A stretch of 64,000 nt of DNA from JAGVSR01 sp963750715 (lineage in GTDB: Bacteria; Pseudomonadota; Alphaproteobacteria; Rhizobiales; Hyphomicrobiaceae): the NCBI GenBank assembly GCA_963750715.1, contig CAVVRP010000012.1:186001-250000 (forward strand), written 5' to 3'. Position 1 is the stretch's first letter, and each line of letters opens with the position of its first letter. Of the stretch, positions 28,227-37,645 are shown in pieces. The notes below the pieces were generated by a model. The model worked only from the letters and a program-made list of their open reading frames with translations, was not told the origin of the DNA and did not search any database. A program made the translations under genes and the position numbers.

Positions 28227-28658
28227 ATGAACGTCGCATCTATCCTGAAAGCGAAGGGCCGGACCGTCACGACAGCGCGTCCCGACACAACGGTTCGGGA
28301 CATCGCACGTAAGCTACATGATCGCCGGATCGGCGCCATCATCATCGTCGGCGATAATGGCGATGTGGATGGAATTGTCTCGGAACGCGACGTGATCCGC
28401 GCCATAGCGGAGAACGGTGCGGCGGCACTCTCCGATCCGGTGTCGGCGATCATGACGCGCAACGTGGTCTCGTGCCACGAGACCAGTCACATTGATGAAC
28501 TGATGGAGATGATGACCGAAGGCCGCTTCCGGCATCTTCCCGTTATCGAAGATGGCCATCTCGTAGGTGTCGTCTCTATCGGTGATGTTGTGAAGAATCA
28601 CGTCGCGGAAGTTCAGATGGAAGTATCATCGCTGCGCAATTACGTCGCCACCGGCTGA
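28227..28658 (+). CDS. CBS domain pair protein
   Basis: A 143 aa protein consisting of two CBS motifs: residues 1-60 (GRTVTTARPDTTVRDIARKL, GAIIIVGDNGDVDGIVSERDVI) and 75-130 (MTRNVVSCHETSHIDELMEMM, RHLPVIEDGHLVGVVSIGDVV). CBS pairs bind adenosyl nucleotides and act as energy sensors. This short stand-alone form is common in alphaproteobacteria. Converges on the patatin gene with 14 bases between stops. Confidence 0.9.
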   Translation: MNVASILKAKGRTVTTARPDTTVRDIARKLHDRRIGAIIIVGDNGDVDGIVSERDVIRAIAENGAAALSDPVSAIMTRNVVSCHETSHIDELMEMMTEGRFRHLPVIEDGHLVGVVSIGDVVKNHVAEVQMEVSSLRNYVATG

Positions 28659-28672
28659 AGGGCCGCACGGAT

Positions 28673-29617
28673 TCAGGCGCGGGGAGCCGGTTGACGCTCT
28701 ACGCTTTGACGAAGGTTCAATTCGCGCGCGATGTCGTCGATGTCGCGACGCGCAGCATATGCGCCCCGGTCGATCAGATCCTCGGCGCGATGGAAATCGA
28801 ACAGCCCGATACCGTGGAGGCGAGGACTGATCATCGCATCCGGCGGATCGCCCGCCAGCCGCGATCGCGCGATGCGGTCCTGCACTATGTTGAATGCGTC
28901 GACCATCACGGTCGAGATTCCGGGCGCCGTATCGGCTTTTCCGAAAACCTGTCTCTGTAGTAGCCGTCGGACGGCGATACCGTTCTTTCCGGTTACGGGA
29001 GCGGGTTCTTCCTCAGGCATGGTCGGCATTAAATCACCGAATGCCCCCGTGGCTGCACGGCCGGAGATGTCGATGTTGAGATTTACAGCGATGACGTAGC
29101 GGGCGCCGAGTGCACGGCAGACGGAAACAGGGATGGGATTGACGAGGGCACCGTCAAACAGCCAGCGGCCGTCGATCTTCACAGGTTTGAAAATGCCGGG
29201 AAGCGCGTACGAGGCGCGCACCGCATCGACCAGTCGGCCACGGGACAGCCATACTTCGTGGCCCGAGCCGAACTCGGTCGCCACAGCCGTGAATTGCTGG
29301 TCGAGGTCCTCGATGCTGCGGTCGCCGAGTTGCCGGTCAAGTCGCTCGCAAAGACGCTGGCCCGTGATCAGTCCGGTCCCCGTCAGATTGAAATCCAGAT
29401 AGCCGAAAACACGCCGCTTGGTCAGTTCGCGTGCGAAGACCTCAAGGTCATCGAGGCGGCCTGCCGCGTAGCATCCACCGACGACGGCGCCGATCGACGT
29501 GCCGGCGATGATGTCCGGTTTGATGCCGGCGGCGAGAAGCGCCCGCAGCACACCGATATGAGCCCACCCGCGCGCTGCGCCGCCGCCCAAAGCCAGTCCG
29601 ATTTTGCCGACAGCCAT
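28673..29617 (-). CDS. Patatin-like phospholipase family protein (RssA-like)
   Basis: A 314 aa serine hydrolase with the patatin catalytic dyad: oxyanion motif GLALGGGAARGWAHIG at the N-terminus, nucleophile Ser41 in AGTSIGAVVGG, and the Asp in LFDGALVNPIPVS. It probably hydrolyses lipid acyl groups. ATG 29617 has an AAGGGAGA ribosome-binding site; the in-frame extension to 29707 is not similar to the family. Confidence 0.88.
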   Translation of the reverse strand: MAVGKIGLALGGGAARGWAHIGVLRALLAAGIKPDIIAGTSIGAVVGGCYAAGRLDDLEVFARELTKRRVFGYLDFNLTGTGLITGQRLCERLDRQLGDRSIEDLDQQFTAVATEFGSGHEVWLSRGRLVDAVRASYALPGIFKPVKIDGRWLFDGALVNPIPVSVCRALGARYVIAVNLNIDISGRAATGAFGDLMPTMPEEEPAPVTGKNGIAVRRLLQRQVFGKADTAPGISTVMVDAFNIVQDRIARSRLAGDPPDAMISPRLHGIGLFDFHRAEDLIDRGAYAARRDIDDIARELNLRQSVERQPAPRA

Positions 29618-29909
29618 GATGCTGTCTCCCTTATGCTGGCAAACCACTCTTACGAGCCGCTCGAGCAGCCGGTCAAAGCAGTCACCTGTGTGCAGCAACG
29701 GCCGCAATCACCATGGCGCCCGGCCGGTTGAAGGGCATAACAATTATGCCCAATTGTCCCAGCAGCATCATAATCGAGCCTACCGGCCCGATGTTAAGGG
29801 TATGCTACCGCGCTGGTTAACCGCGCGGAATATCTTTGCTGCGGCGCATGACGATCTCTCACGGCGGCAAGCCGGTTCAGTAGCAGCCGGGGGGGTCCAG
29901 CCAGCATCG

Positions 29910-30344
29910 TCAGGGGCGCAGGAGCTGCTTCAGGAACCACGATTTGGGCTTTCCAATTGAGACCTGGCGGAGTAGCGCCTGCTTTGCCAGACGCCGCGAC
30001 GGTGAAGTGTAGCGGACGCCGACGTACTTGCCGTGACGCCAGGCAACTTGGCAGTCGACAGCGATGCGTTCGCCGGAGATGACCAGCGTGAAACGGTCGG
30101 GAACGCTTTCGCGTGAGATGTTTCCGCCCCGTACCACGCTGAGTTCGAGCTTCGCGCCCGCGGAAGACGTGTCACGCAGGCTGCACAGGATCGGCGCTGA
30201 AAGACGTGGATGCGTGATCTGGGCGCCTACGCAAGTCGGCACCCTCCGCGCCCAGCGCTGCTCGGCCGAGGTTGCAACTTCCGCTGACGTCTGTGCCGCT
30301 TGGCCTGTGACTTGTGATTCCGGCTCAAACCCGATCTCGTTCAT
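29910..30344 (-). CDS. PilZ-domain protein
   Basis: A 144 aa protein with one PilZ-like domain: RWARRVPTCV (RxxxR) near residue 32 and CSLRDTSSAGAKLEL (DxSxxG) near 60, then VAWRHGKYVGVRY. It probably binds c-di-GMP. ATG 30344 has a GGAG about ten bases upstream; a GTG at 30371 is an alternative. Confidence 0.75.
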   Translation of the reverse strand: MNEIGFEPESQVTGQAAQTSAEVATSAEQRWARRVPTCVGAQITHPRLSAPILCSLRDTSSAGAKLELSVVRGGNISRESVPDRFTLVISGERIAVDCQVAWRHGKYVGVRYTSPSRRLAKQALLRQVSIGKPKSWFLKQLLRP

Positions 30345-30448
30345 CCGATAGCGCTCCACCCGAATTACCACCGGGGTATTAACGCCGATGAGAATGAAGA
30401 AATCGTCGATTAGGCGGTCAATGTTCCCGCGATAATCGCCCGCAACGC

Positions 30449-32179
30449 TCAGGCGCCTTTGAGCCGTTTCATCTCCTCGGCTTTCAATTCCTTTTTTGAA
30501 AGCTTGCCAATCATCGTTTTGGGAAGCGCGTCGCGGAACTCGATCTCCGCAGGAAGCTCAATCTTGGAAAGTTTGGGTTCGAGGTGCTTCAAAATATCCG
30601 CCGCTGTCGCCTTACCGCTGGTCTTCAGTTTGATGAAGGCCTTGGCCACTTCGCCCCGATATTTATCCGGGATTCCGATGACAGTCACCTCCTCGACCGC
30701 AGGATGCTCGTAGATGGCTTCCTCGATACGGCGAGGATAAACATTGTAGCCGGAGCAGATGATGAGGTCCTTTATCCGGTCGACAATGTAGAAGTAACCG
30801 TCCTTGTCCATGATGGCGACATCGCCGGTGCGAAGGAATGAGCCCGTGAAGACGTCGCTCGTTTCGGCGGCGCGCTTCCAGTATCCGCGCATCACCTGAG
30901 GACCCTTGATGCACACTTCTCCGCGATCGCCGATGGCTACCTCTTGGGAAGGATCCGCAAGATCGCGCAGGGTGACGATCGTTCCGGGAAGCGGCAGGCC
31001 GATCGACCCTGGTCGCGCGTCATCTTCGAGCGGATTGCAGGTCACCACCGGGGAGGCTTCGGAGAGCCCATAACCCTCGACAAGTCTGCATCCAGTTATG
31101 GCCTCGAAGCTCTGCTTGACCTCGACCGGCAACGGGGCGCCGCCCGACAGGCAGAATTTAAGGCTCGAAAGATCGAAGGTTTTGATCTGGGGATGGTTCT
31201 GGATTGCGTTGAACAGCGTCGGCACGCCCGGCATGATGGTTGGGCGAAGGTCGTTGATCAGCTTGAGAGCGTCGTCCAGCACGAAGCGCGGCATGATCAC
31301 GATTTCCGCTGCCTTGGCGATCGCGAAGTTCATCACCACGGTCATGGCGAATACGTGGAAGAACGGCAGCACGCCAAGCACGCGTTCCTGGCTCTGGGCG
31401 AGGTGGGGCGCCCACGCCGTCACCTGCAATGTGTTCACATAGATGTTGGCGTGGGTCAACATCGCGCCTTTCGGAGTGCCGGTTGTTCCGCCGGTGTATT
31501 GCAGAACTGCGATGTCGTGCAGCGGGTCTATCGCCACTGGCTTCAAAGCGCCGCCCTGACTGCGCAATGTTCGCTCGAGGATGATCTTGTCGCGCTGGCC
31601 AGAGGCGCGCGGGCTCGCCAGTTCCTTACTTTTGAATAGTTTGAACAGCACCGATTTAGCGCTTGGCAGCAGGGCGGCAAAATCGCAAACGACCGCGCGC
31701 GGCAGGACGCCGGATTGCAGCAGCGCCTCAACCTTGTCGAATAACATCTTGAGGTCGAGTGTGATCATCAGGGTGGTCTCGCTGTCGCGGACCTGGACGC
31801 TCAGTTCTTCGACCGTGTAGAGCGGATTGTAATTGACGATGATGCCGCCGGCCTTGAGCACGGCGTTGTAGTAGATGATGAAGGTCGGAGAGTTGGGCAG
31901 GAACAGCCCGACGCGGGTGCCCTTCTCAACGCCGATCCGTTGCAAGCCGGCTGCGACCTGGTCGACCAGCCGGCCGATGTCGCCATAGGTCAAGGTCTTG
32001 CCGAGAAACGTCGTCAGCGGCCTTTCTGCATGTGCTGTGACGGCGTCGTCCAGCAGGCGAAACAAGGGCGCTGGGACAATCGCCGCATGCCAGTCGATCT
32101 TGGCAGGATAGCGTGCCAGCCAAGGGTATACGGTGGGTGTTGCTACAACTGCGGCGTGCGGGCTATTGTCTTGTGTCAT
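30449..32179 (-). CDS. fadD: Long-chain fatty acid--CoA ligase
   Basis: A 576 aa acyl-CoA synthetase that activates free fatty acids for beta-oxidation or phospholipid synthesis. The AMP-binding P-loop is LQYTGGTTGTPKGAMLTHAN, followed by VEGYGLSEASPV, TGDVAIMDKDGYFYIVDRIKDLIICSG (split here) and the C-terminal catalytic Lys in KTMIGKLSKKEL. The FACS signature and length fit FadD. Preceded by a 400-base gene-free region that should carry its promoter. Confidence 0.93.
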   Translation of the reverse strand: MTQDNSPHAAVVATPTVYPWLARYPAKIDWHAAIVPAPLFRLLDDAVTAHAERPLTTFLGKTLTYGDIGRLVDQVAAGLQRIGVEKGTRVGLFLPNSPTFIIYYNAVLKAGGIIVNYNPLYTVEELSVQVRDSETTLMITLDLKMLFDKVEALLQSGVLPRAVVCDFAALLPSAKSVLFKLFKSKELASPRASGQRDKIILERTLRSQGGALKPVAIDPLHDIAVLQYTGGTTGTPKGAMLTHANIYVNTLQVTAWAPHLAQSQERVLGVLPFFHVFAMTVVMNFAIAKAAEIVIMPRFVLDDALKLINDLRPTIMPGVPTLFNAIQNHPQIKTFDLSSLKFCLSGGAPLPVEVKQSFEAITGCRLVEGYGLSEASPVVTCNPLEDDARPGSIGLPLPGTIVTLRDLADPSQEVAIGDRGEVCIKGPQVMRGYWKRAAETSDVFTGSFLRTGDVAIMDKDGYFYIVDRIKDLIICSGYNVYPRRIEEAIYEHPAVEEVTVIGIPDKYRGEVAKAFIKLKTSGKATAADILKHLEPKLSKIELPAEIEFRDALPKTMIGKLSKKELKAEEMKRLKGA

Positions 32180-32582
32180 GGCCGGATTTCTTTATTTAAC
32201 GTACAGGCCTTAAAGCACTAACGCGGAAATTCTCCGCGCCGGGTGACGCACCTGACATAACTCCAGTAAAGCCGCATTCGCTTTTGAAATCACCATTTTG
32301 CGGGTTGCCCACAATCACATTTCTGAAAACACCGGCAAACCAGTGCCGGTTGGTCGCATCGGCACCGGGCCGAGTGAGAGGTTACACGGGTAACTTCGCA
32401 GATGGTAATTTGTTGATATGAAGCGCTCGATCGCAGAAGTGGGAACTGAACGCCGTCCGCTGGACTTGCCGGGTGTTTAAGGATATGTGACGCCCTTGCT
32501 TGTGGTTGGGGCGGCTCTGGACTAGTTAAGAACCAAAATACAACGGCCTATGCATTCAGGCCGGGCCGTGGTGGAGAACGAA
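32180..32582. other. Divergent intergenic region between fadD and the ACP gene
   Basis: About 400 bases with no supportable gene. It contains a small inverted repeat at 32381-32394 (GTTAC-ACGG-GTAAC) that might bind a regulator, such as a fatty-acid-responsive repressor between these divergent lipid genes. That is a guess from position only. A GGAG ribosome-binding site precedes the ATG at 32583. Confidence 0.45.
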
Positions 32583-32855
32583 ATGGACGAAGTCGCAACC
32601 AAGATCATTGACATTCTCAGGAAGCACATGAAAGAGCCGATCGACGATATTTCCATGTCGACTGCTCTGGCTGATCTAAAGATCGAGTCGCTCGATCTCG
32701 CGATGATCGTTTTTGACATCGAAGATACGTTCGGCATCGAGATTCCATACAACGCAAACGAAGACGTCGAAGATTTCAAGACGGTCGGCTCGGTCGTCGA
32801 TCGCGTAAAGTCTCTGATGGCCGCTGGTCCGGCTGCTGCCGGCGCAAAGGCCTGA
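32583..32855 (+). CDS. Acyl carrier protein, NodF-like
   Basis: A 90 aa acyl carrier protein. The phosphopantetheine attachment site is Ser36 in LKIESLDLAMIVFDIED. It differs from the housekeeping AcpP (DSLD) and from AcpXL, and recalls the NodF type with its FDIEDTFGIEIPYN and DFKTVGSVVDRVKSL. It sits directly before a NodE-like ketosynthase gene, so it probably carries chains elongated by that enzyme. Confidence 0.85.
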   Translation: MDEVATKIIDILRKHMKEPIDDISMSTALADLKIESLDLAMIVFDIEDTFGIEIPYNANEDVEDFKTVGSVVDRVKSLMAAGPAAAGAKA

Positions 32856-32942
32856 TCGCGATCGCTCTGAACGCCAAGTATGGCCATTGCGGCTGGGTCT
32901 GGCCAACGGTCCACCCAGCCTCTTTTCGAGGACAATCGAGTT

Positions 32943-34187
32943 ATGGCGAATGGTAACGGCGCACGTCGCGTGGTCGTGACAGGTATTGGCGTGGTCACGC
33001 CAATCGGTCTCACGGTGCCGGAATTCTGGACCAGCGTGAAATCGGGCAAGTCCGGTGTCAGTGAGCTTGGCGGCTTTCCGCTCGATGATCTGAAGATCCT
33101 GATTGCGGCCCAGATTAAGAACTTCGATCCCAAAGCGCGCCTTCGCCACTTCCAGCGCGACAAGATCATCATGCATGCAGACCGCTACGCGTGGTTCGCC
33201 GCCGCGGCAGCCGACGAAGCCGTGCGCCAGTCGGGCCTCAACATCCCGTTCGACAATTCTTATCGCGCCGCCTGTATCGTCGGCTCGGGCGCCGGTGGGC
33301 TCACAACCTACGAGAAGGCCTATCGCGATCTCTTCATCGAGAACAAGCGCGCCACTCATCCGCTGACGTTGCTTCGTATCATCGGATCGTCCGCCTCTGC
33401 CCACGTCGGCATCGAATTCGGCGTCAAGGGTCCCACCTTCGCCACCTGTTCGGCGTGCTCGACAGCGACGCATGCCATCGGTATCGCCCGTGACTACATC
33501 CAAAACAACCTCGTCGATGTCGCCATCGCTGGCGCGTCCGAGTCCGTCATCAACTACGGCACGATGAAGGCCTGGCAGGCGCTGCACGTTCTGTCGCCCG
33601 AAGGCTGCTTCCCGTTTGCCAAGAAGCGCAACGGCACGGTGCTGAGCGAAGGCGCCGGCATCCTCGTGCTAGAAGAACTCGAGCATGCCAAGCGCCGCGG
33701 CGCGACGATCTTGGCCGAGGTGTGTGGCTACGGCATGACTTCGGACGCAAAGGACATGGTCAACCCGGACATCGAAGGTCCGCGGGAGGCCATGAGATTG
33801 GCGCTTCAGGATGCCAAGCTGCCGCCGATGGCGATCGACTACCTTAACGCCCATGGCACGGCGACGACCATCAACGATCGCAACGAAACCAACGCGATCA
33901 AGGACCTGTTCGGCAAGCACGCCTACGAACTGGCGGTGTCGTCGACCAAGTCCATGCACGGACACCCCCTGGGCGCAGGCGGCGGAATCGAAGCGGTCGC
34001 CTGCATCAAGGCCATGCAGGAAAGCTTCGTCCCGCCAACCATCGGGCTTGACGAGCCCGATCCCGACTGTGACCTAGACTATGTCCCCAACGTCGGCCGC
34101 ACCAAGAAGGTCACCTATGCGATGTCGAACTCCTTCGCGTTCGGTGGCCTGAATGCCGTGCTCGTCTTCGGGCCGCCGCCGGTCTGA
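32943..34187 (+). CDS. Beta-ketoacyl-ACP synthase, FabF/NodE-like
   Basis: A 414 aa condensing enzyme. The catalytic Cys172 is in the TCSACSTATHAIG nucleophile elbow, with the two active-site His in LNAHGTATTIND and KSMHGHPLGAGGGIEA and the C-terminal SNSFAFGGLNAVL. All catalytic residues are present, so it is expected to elongate acyl chains on an ACP, probably the one encoded 87 bases upstream. A specialised product (lipid A, signalling lipid or storage lipid) is inferred from the NodF/NodE-like pairing, not shown. Confidence 0.9.
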   Translation: MANGNGARRVVVTGIGVVTPIGLTVPEFWTSVKSGKSGVSELGGFPLDDLKILIAAQIKNFDPKARLRHFQRDKIIMHADRYAWFAAAAADEAVRQSGLNIPFDNSYRAACIVGSGAGGLTTYEKAYRDLFIENKRATHPLTLLRIIGSSASAHVGIEFGVKGPTFATCSACSTATHAIGIARDYIQNNLVDVAIAGASESVINYGTMKAWQALHVLSPEGCFPFAKKRNGTVLSEGAGILVLEELEHAKRRGATILAEVCGYGMTSDAKDMVNPDIEGPREAMRLALQDAKLPPMAIDYLNAHGTATTINDRNETNAIKDLFGKHAYELAVSSTKSMHGHPLGAGGGIEAVACIKAMQESFVPPTIGLDEPDPDCDLDYVPNVGRTKKVTYAMSNSFAFGGLNAVLVFGPPPV

Positions 34188-34347
34188 CATCGCGGACCCT
34201 TCCGGCAGTAGTGGTCATGTCCTCGCCACTTGGGATCGTCTCAAGCCTGGTCATGTTTGGCCAAGAACGCATCCCCCTTGCTGACCGGCGCGCCGGATGA
34301 GATGGTAGCCGCGACGGCTGAATGATAGTGTTCGGCGGAGTGCGCGC

Positions 34348-34725
34348 GTGCGGCAAATCTTGATCCAGGTAGGTCGCGTGGCAATTCGCGCCAGGCTCCT
34401 CGATACGCCGACGGCGGATCGCATATGGGGCGCTTTGCCGATCTATGCCAGCGTCCGGACCTGGGGCCGCGAAGTCTGGTTCCGCGCACCCGTGTCGACG
34501 GTCCAGGAGCCGGAAGCCCGCGATGTGGTGGATGCCGGCGAGATTGCCTTCTGGCCGGATGGCGATGCGATATCGATCGGTTTCGGCGCGACGCCGCTTT
34601 CGAGGGGCGGCGAGATCCGCCTCACTAGCCCTTGCAACATTTGGGCGCATGCTCTCGACGATGTTAGCCAATTGCGGTCGGTTTACGCTGGTGAGCGCAT
34701 TGCGGTCGTCGGCGTCGAAAACTAG
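34348..34725 (+). CDS. Cyclophilin-like fold protein (DUF3830/TM1367-like)
   Basis: A 125 aa protein with features of the Cyclophil_like family (IRARLLDTPTADRIWGALPIYASVRTWG split in sequence; EVWFRAPV; VVDAGEIAFWPDGDAISIGFG). The family adopts a cyclophilin-like barrel but peptidyl-prolyl isomerase activity is not established. It starts with GTG at 34348. The stop TAG overlaps the convergent ELM1 gene's stop within a shared CTAG. Confidence 0.7.
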   Translation: MRQILIQVGRVAIRARLLDTPTADRIWGALPIYASVRTWGREVWFRAPVSTVQEPEARDVVDAGEIAFWPDGDAISIGFGATPLSRGGEIRLTSPCNIWAHALDDVSQLRSVYAGERIAVVGVEN

Positions 34726-35762
34726 AGCGGCGCTCTTCCTGCTTTCGAGACAAGTTCGGGTATCTCCCTGGCGATGATCTGACCGAGCTGCACGCGCGGG
34801 TTTATCTTGAGAGGAGTGATCGCCCGCAGAGCGTCGATCAACGCGGTTGGCGAGGCCTTCGCCAGCGTCAATTCGCGGCACCAACCGTTTTCATGGAGGT
34901 ATGCGCGGTAGAGGCTTTCATCGTGAGGCAGCGCGAAGTCGGCGGGCGAAACGGTTACGAGCGGACGGCGCAGCCACACGGCCTCCGACACCATCGAACT
35001 GGAATCGACTGTGCACACAACGGCAGCGGACCCTTTGAACAATCGTGCGAGCGCGCCCGTCCCCCCGCTGCGCACGTCGATGAACTCCACGATGGGGCCA
35101 TCGTGTTCGCTGTACATCGCGGTGATCTGATCACTCACGGGTTCAGGCGTTCTGCGGGAATTCGAAACGATCCAGCGAGTACCGAACTGCCTATGCGTTG
35201 CGCGAACGAGGTCCATAAGGAAGTCCCAGTCGCTGTGCGTGAAGCGGACGGTTCCGGCATCGCCGCCGATCAAGAGCCCGGCGACGGCCGGCAGAAGGGT
35301 GGGGCCGGTGATCGGCTCGATCGTCTCGGGGTTAATGGGGCTCGGCTTCAATGTCCTGACGCGGTGGGGCGAACGTGCGTCCCGCACATAGGACGTGAGC
35401 ACCAGCCGGAAATCCTGTGCGCGGTAGCGGCGAAGGCTGCCGTAGAAAATGTTTGGCGCACCGATGAGACGGGTCGCACAGACGTTAGCAGCAAGTGTAT
35501 CGCCGCCGGCGGAAACCACGAGATCGGCGCGCGGCAACGCTGAGGGGTCGAGGTGATAGATCCATTTCAAAATTAGCGCGGGGCCCAGGCCCGCGTTGAG
35601 GAGGCCCGACAGAATGCGCGGCGGCATCCAGTCGGGGCGGCGAACCTCGATACGGATGATTTCGACCGGCGCCAGGGTGCCGACCGCGCCGATAACGCCC
35701 TCCGCCAGATTGTAATGTCCCGGAAGGCCGTCGGACAAAAGCAGCGCAATGAGCTTGGACAT
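34722..35762 (-). CDS. ELM1/GtrOC1-type family protein (DUF1022)
   Basis: A 346 aa protein of the ELM1 family, named for plant mitochondrial-fission protein ELM1 and widespread in alphaproteobacteria. It begins LLLSDGLPGHYNLAEGVIGAV, has LVVSAGGDTLAANVCATRLIGAPNI, VAGLLIGGDAGTVRFT and TVDSSSMVSEAVWLRRPLVTV. The fold resembles glycosyltransferase-B enzymes and a role in envelope sugar or lipid transfer is plausible but unproven. Confidence 0.85.
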   Translation of the reverse strand: MSKLIALLLSDGLPGHYNLAEGVIGAVGTLAPVEIIRIEVRRPDWMPPRILSGLLNAGLGPALILKWIYHLDPSALPRADLVVSAGGDTLAANVCATRLIGAPNIFYGSLRRYRAQDFRLVLTSYVRDARSPHRVRTLKPSPINPETIEPITGPTLLPAVAGLLIGGDAGTVRFTHSDWDFLMDLVRATHRQFGTRWIVSNSRRTPEPVSDQITAMYSEHDGPIVEFIDVRSGGTGALARLFKGSAAVVCTVDSSSMVSEAVWLRRPLVTVSPADFALPHDESLYRAYLHENGWCRELTLAKASPTALIDALRAITPLKINPRVQLGQIIAREIPELVSKAGRAPL

Positions 35763-35801
35763 GAGGCCCCGGGTCGGTTCAGTTCGCGGCCGGCGCGCTG
35801 G

Positions 35802-35877
35802 TGGTGGGCCCGCCAGGATTTGAACCTGGAACCAGACGGTTATGAGCCGCCAGCTCTAACCATTGAGCTACGGGCCC
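35802..35877 (-). tRNA. tRNA-Ile2 with CAT anticodon (lysidine-modified type)
   Basis: Minus-strand cloverleaf of 76 nt including an encoded CCA end. Acceptor stem GGGCCCG/CGGGCCC, D arm AGCTCAATGGTTAGAGC, anticodon loop CTCATAA (CAT at 35842-35844), T arm GGTTCAAATCC. The GGCGGCTCATAACCG anticodon stem and the purine-rich acceptor match tRNA-Ile2, whose C34 is modified to lysidine by TilS, rather than initiator or elongator Met. Confidence 0.92.
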
Positions 35878-36012
35878 GAAGCGCGTGAGGCCCCGACTTC
35901 TATAGAAGCGCGCGGGAAGGGCAAGTGCCAGCCATCGTGCGCCCCGCCGCGCCTTGTTTCCGTCGCCAAGCCGTGGAAAGTGCGCGGACGCCGGAAATGG
36001 AGAAGAACGCAG

Positions 36013-36729
36013 ATGTACGCCCCAGTTATCAGATTTGCCGCGCCCGTGGTGGCGCTCGCCGTTTCGCTCGGACTGGCTGCGACACAGGCCGCCGCCGAGG
36101 ACAAAGCCATGGATAGAACCGTCACCGTATCTGCCACTGGATCGGCAGTCGCCGTTCCCGACATTGCGCAGGTTTCGACCGGCGTCCAGACTGATGCCAA
36201 GACCGCGCGCGAGGCTTTGACCGCCAACTCGGCTGCTATGGGGAAGCTGGTCGCCGGTCTCAAGTCGCTCGGGTTCGATCCCAAGGATATCCAGACGTCC
36301 AACCTCAGCATCAACCCGCGCTACGCCAACCCGTATGAGGGCCAGGCTCCAGTCATTGACGGCTACAGCGTCATCAATCAGGTTCAGATCACCGCGCGCA
36401 ATCTCGACAAGCTGGGCGAGGTGCTCGATACGCTCGTGACACTCGGAGCCAACCAGATGAATGGTCTGAGCTTCGAGGTGAGCAACGCCGAAACGCTGCG
36501 CGATGCGGCCCGCAAGGATGCGATCGCGAATGCGCTACGCCGCGCCAAGCTTTATGCGGAAGCAGCAGGCGCCGACGTTGGCGAAGTAATCGCCATTGCC
36601 GAGGACGTCACGGGAACCCAGCCCTACCAGTTCAAGGTCGCGCGCGCATCGATGGCTGAGGGCGTTCCCGTCGAGCGCGGGACGCAGGAGCTGGAAGCGC
36701 GCGTCACCGTCACGTGGAGGATGAAGTAG
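36013..36729 (+). CDS. Periplasmic SIMPL-domain protein (DUF541)
   Basis: A 238 aa exported protein with a signal peptide (FAAPVVALAVSLGLAATQAAA) and a SIMPL domain: RTVTVSATGSAVAVPDIAQV, LGFDPKDIQTSNLSINPRY, YSVINQVQITARNLDKLGEVLD, and AIANALRRAKLYAEAAGADVGEV. Family members such as BP26 of Brucella and YggE of E. coli are periplasmic, and YggE is linked to oxidative stress. ATG 36013 has an AGAAGAAC ribosome-binding site. Confidence 0.88.
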   Translation: MYAPVIRFAAPVVALAVSLGLAATQAAAEDKAMDRTVTVSATGSAVAVPDIAQVSTGVQTDAKTAREALTANSAAMGKLVAGLKSLGFDPKDIQTSNLSINPRYANPYEGQAPVIDGYSVINQVQITARNLDKLGEVLDTLVTLGANQMNGLSFEVSNAETLRDAARKDAIANALRRAKLYAEAAGADVGEVIAIAEDVTGTQPYQFKVARASMAEGVPVERGTQELEARVTVTWRMK

Positions 36730-36733
36730 TAGT

Positions 36734-37642
36734 TCAGCGCAGGACGACGCGCTCGACGTTGGCGGAGAGGGACGCCGATCCGGGCTGTACGCTCCAGTCG
36801 GCGAAGTTGCGCATCTCGCCTGTCTGACGGACACGGGACAGGCGCGCCAGATCGATTGTCGCGGTGACCCATTGCGCCACGTTCACGGTGCCTTCCGCCA
36901 GCACGCCGTTGTCGGACACGGTATGCTCGGATGGGACGTAGACCCCCGCTGCCCCTTCGTTACGATCGACGGCAGGAGACCATAGCGCGTCACCCACCGT
37001 GGGGCTCTGCACAGTCGCGATAGTGTTTTCCAGTGCCCGCGCCATCGAGCCGGTGCGTACGCGATTGTAGCCGGAGATGCGTTCGGTGCAGGATGGCACC
37101 AGCAGGAGTTCGGCGCCGGCTTCCGCAAGCGCGCGAGCCAGCAGCGGAAACTCGATGTCGTAGCAGATGAGAATGGCAATGTTGCCCAAGGTCGTCTCGA
37201 ACAGCCGCAGCGGCGCACCTGCGGAGATGCCCCAGTCGCGCTCGAACGGCGTCATTATGATCTTTTCCTGCTCGCCGACAGCGCTCGAGGGCGTGACGAG
37301 CTGGGCGGCGTTGACGAAGCGACCATCACTTTTCTTCACGGGCCCGGACCCGACGAGGATGTGCACTTTGTGCTCGGCGGCCAGTTCGCAGTGTAACTTG
37401 ACGCGGTCACCGGCGAGGGCAGCGACCTTGTCGAGGGTCAGGGCGAGATCGCCATAAACTTCGGGGCCAAAACAGGCTGCCTGTTCAATTGCTGCATATT
37501 CGGGGAACACCAGGAGTTCCGCACCGGTCTTAGTACCCGATGCCACCCATACGCGGATCTTGTGCTCCCACTCGTCGATATCGCGCGGTTGACCGATTGG
37601 ATACTGGGCCGCGGAAACCCGCAATGTCTTGGTGTTCGCCAT
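36734..37642 (-). CDS. Carbon-nitrogen hydrolase (nitrilase superfamily)
   Basis: A 302 aa cytosolic amidase/nitrilase-fold enzyme with the complete catalytic triad: Glu48 in LVFPEYA, Lys127 in GEQEKIIMTPFERD and Cys160 in IAILICYDIEFP. The substrate is unknown. It is the last gene of a compact operon NTF2-like → GNAT → hydrolase; its ATG is 3 bases after the GNAT stop. Pairing of a GNAT acetyltransferase with a nitrilase-family amidase recurs in bacteria and suggests that one makes or modifies an amide the other acts on. Confidence 0.9.
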   Translation of the reverse strand: MANTKTLRVSAAQYPIGQPRDIDEWEHKIRVWVASGTKTGAELLVFPEYAAIEQAACFGPEVYGDLALTLDKVAALAGDRVKLHCELAAEHKVHILVGSGPVKKSDGRFVNAAQLVTPSSAVGEQEKIIMTPFERDWGISAGAPLRLFETTLGNIAILICYDIEFPLLARALAEAGAELLLVPSCTERISGYNRVRTGSMARALENTIATVQSPTVGDALWSPAVDRNEGAAGVYVPSEHTVSDNGVLAEGTVNVAQWVTATIDLARLSRVRQTGEMRNFADWSVQPGSASLSANVERVVLR

Positions 37643-37645
37643 GCG

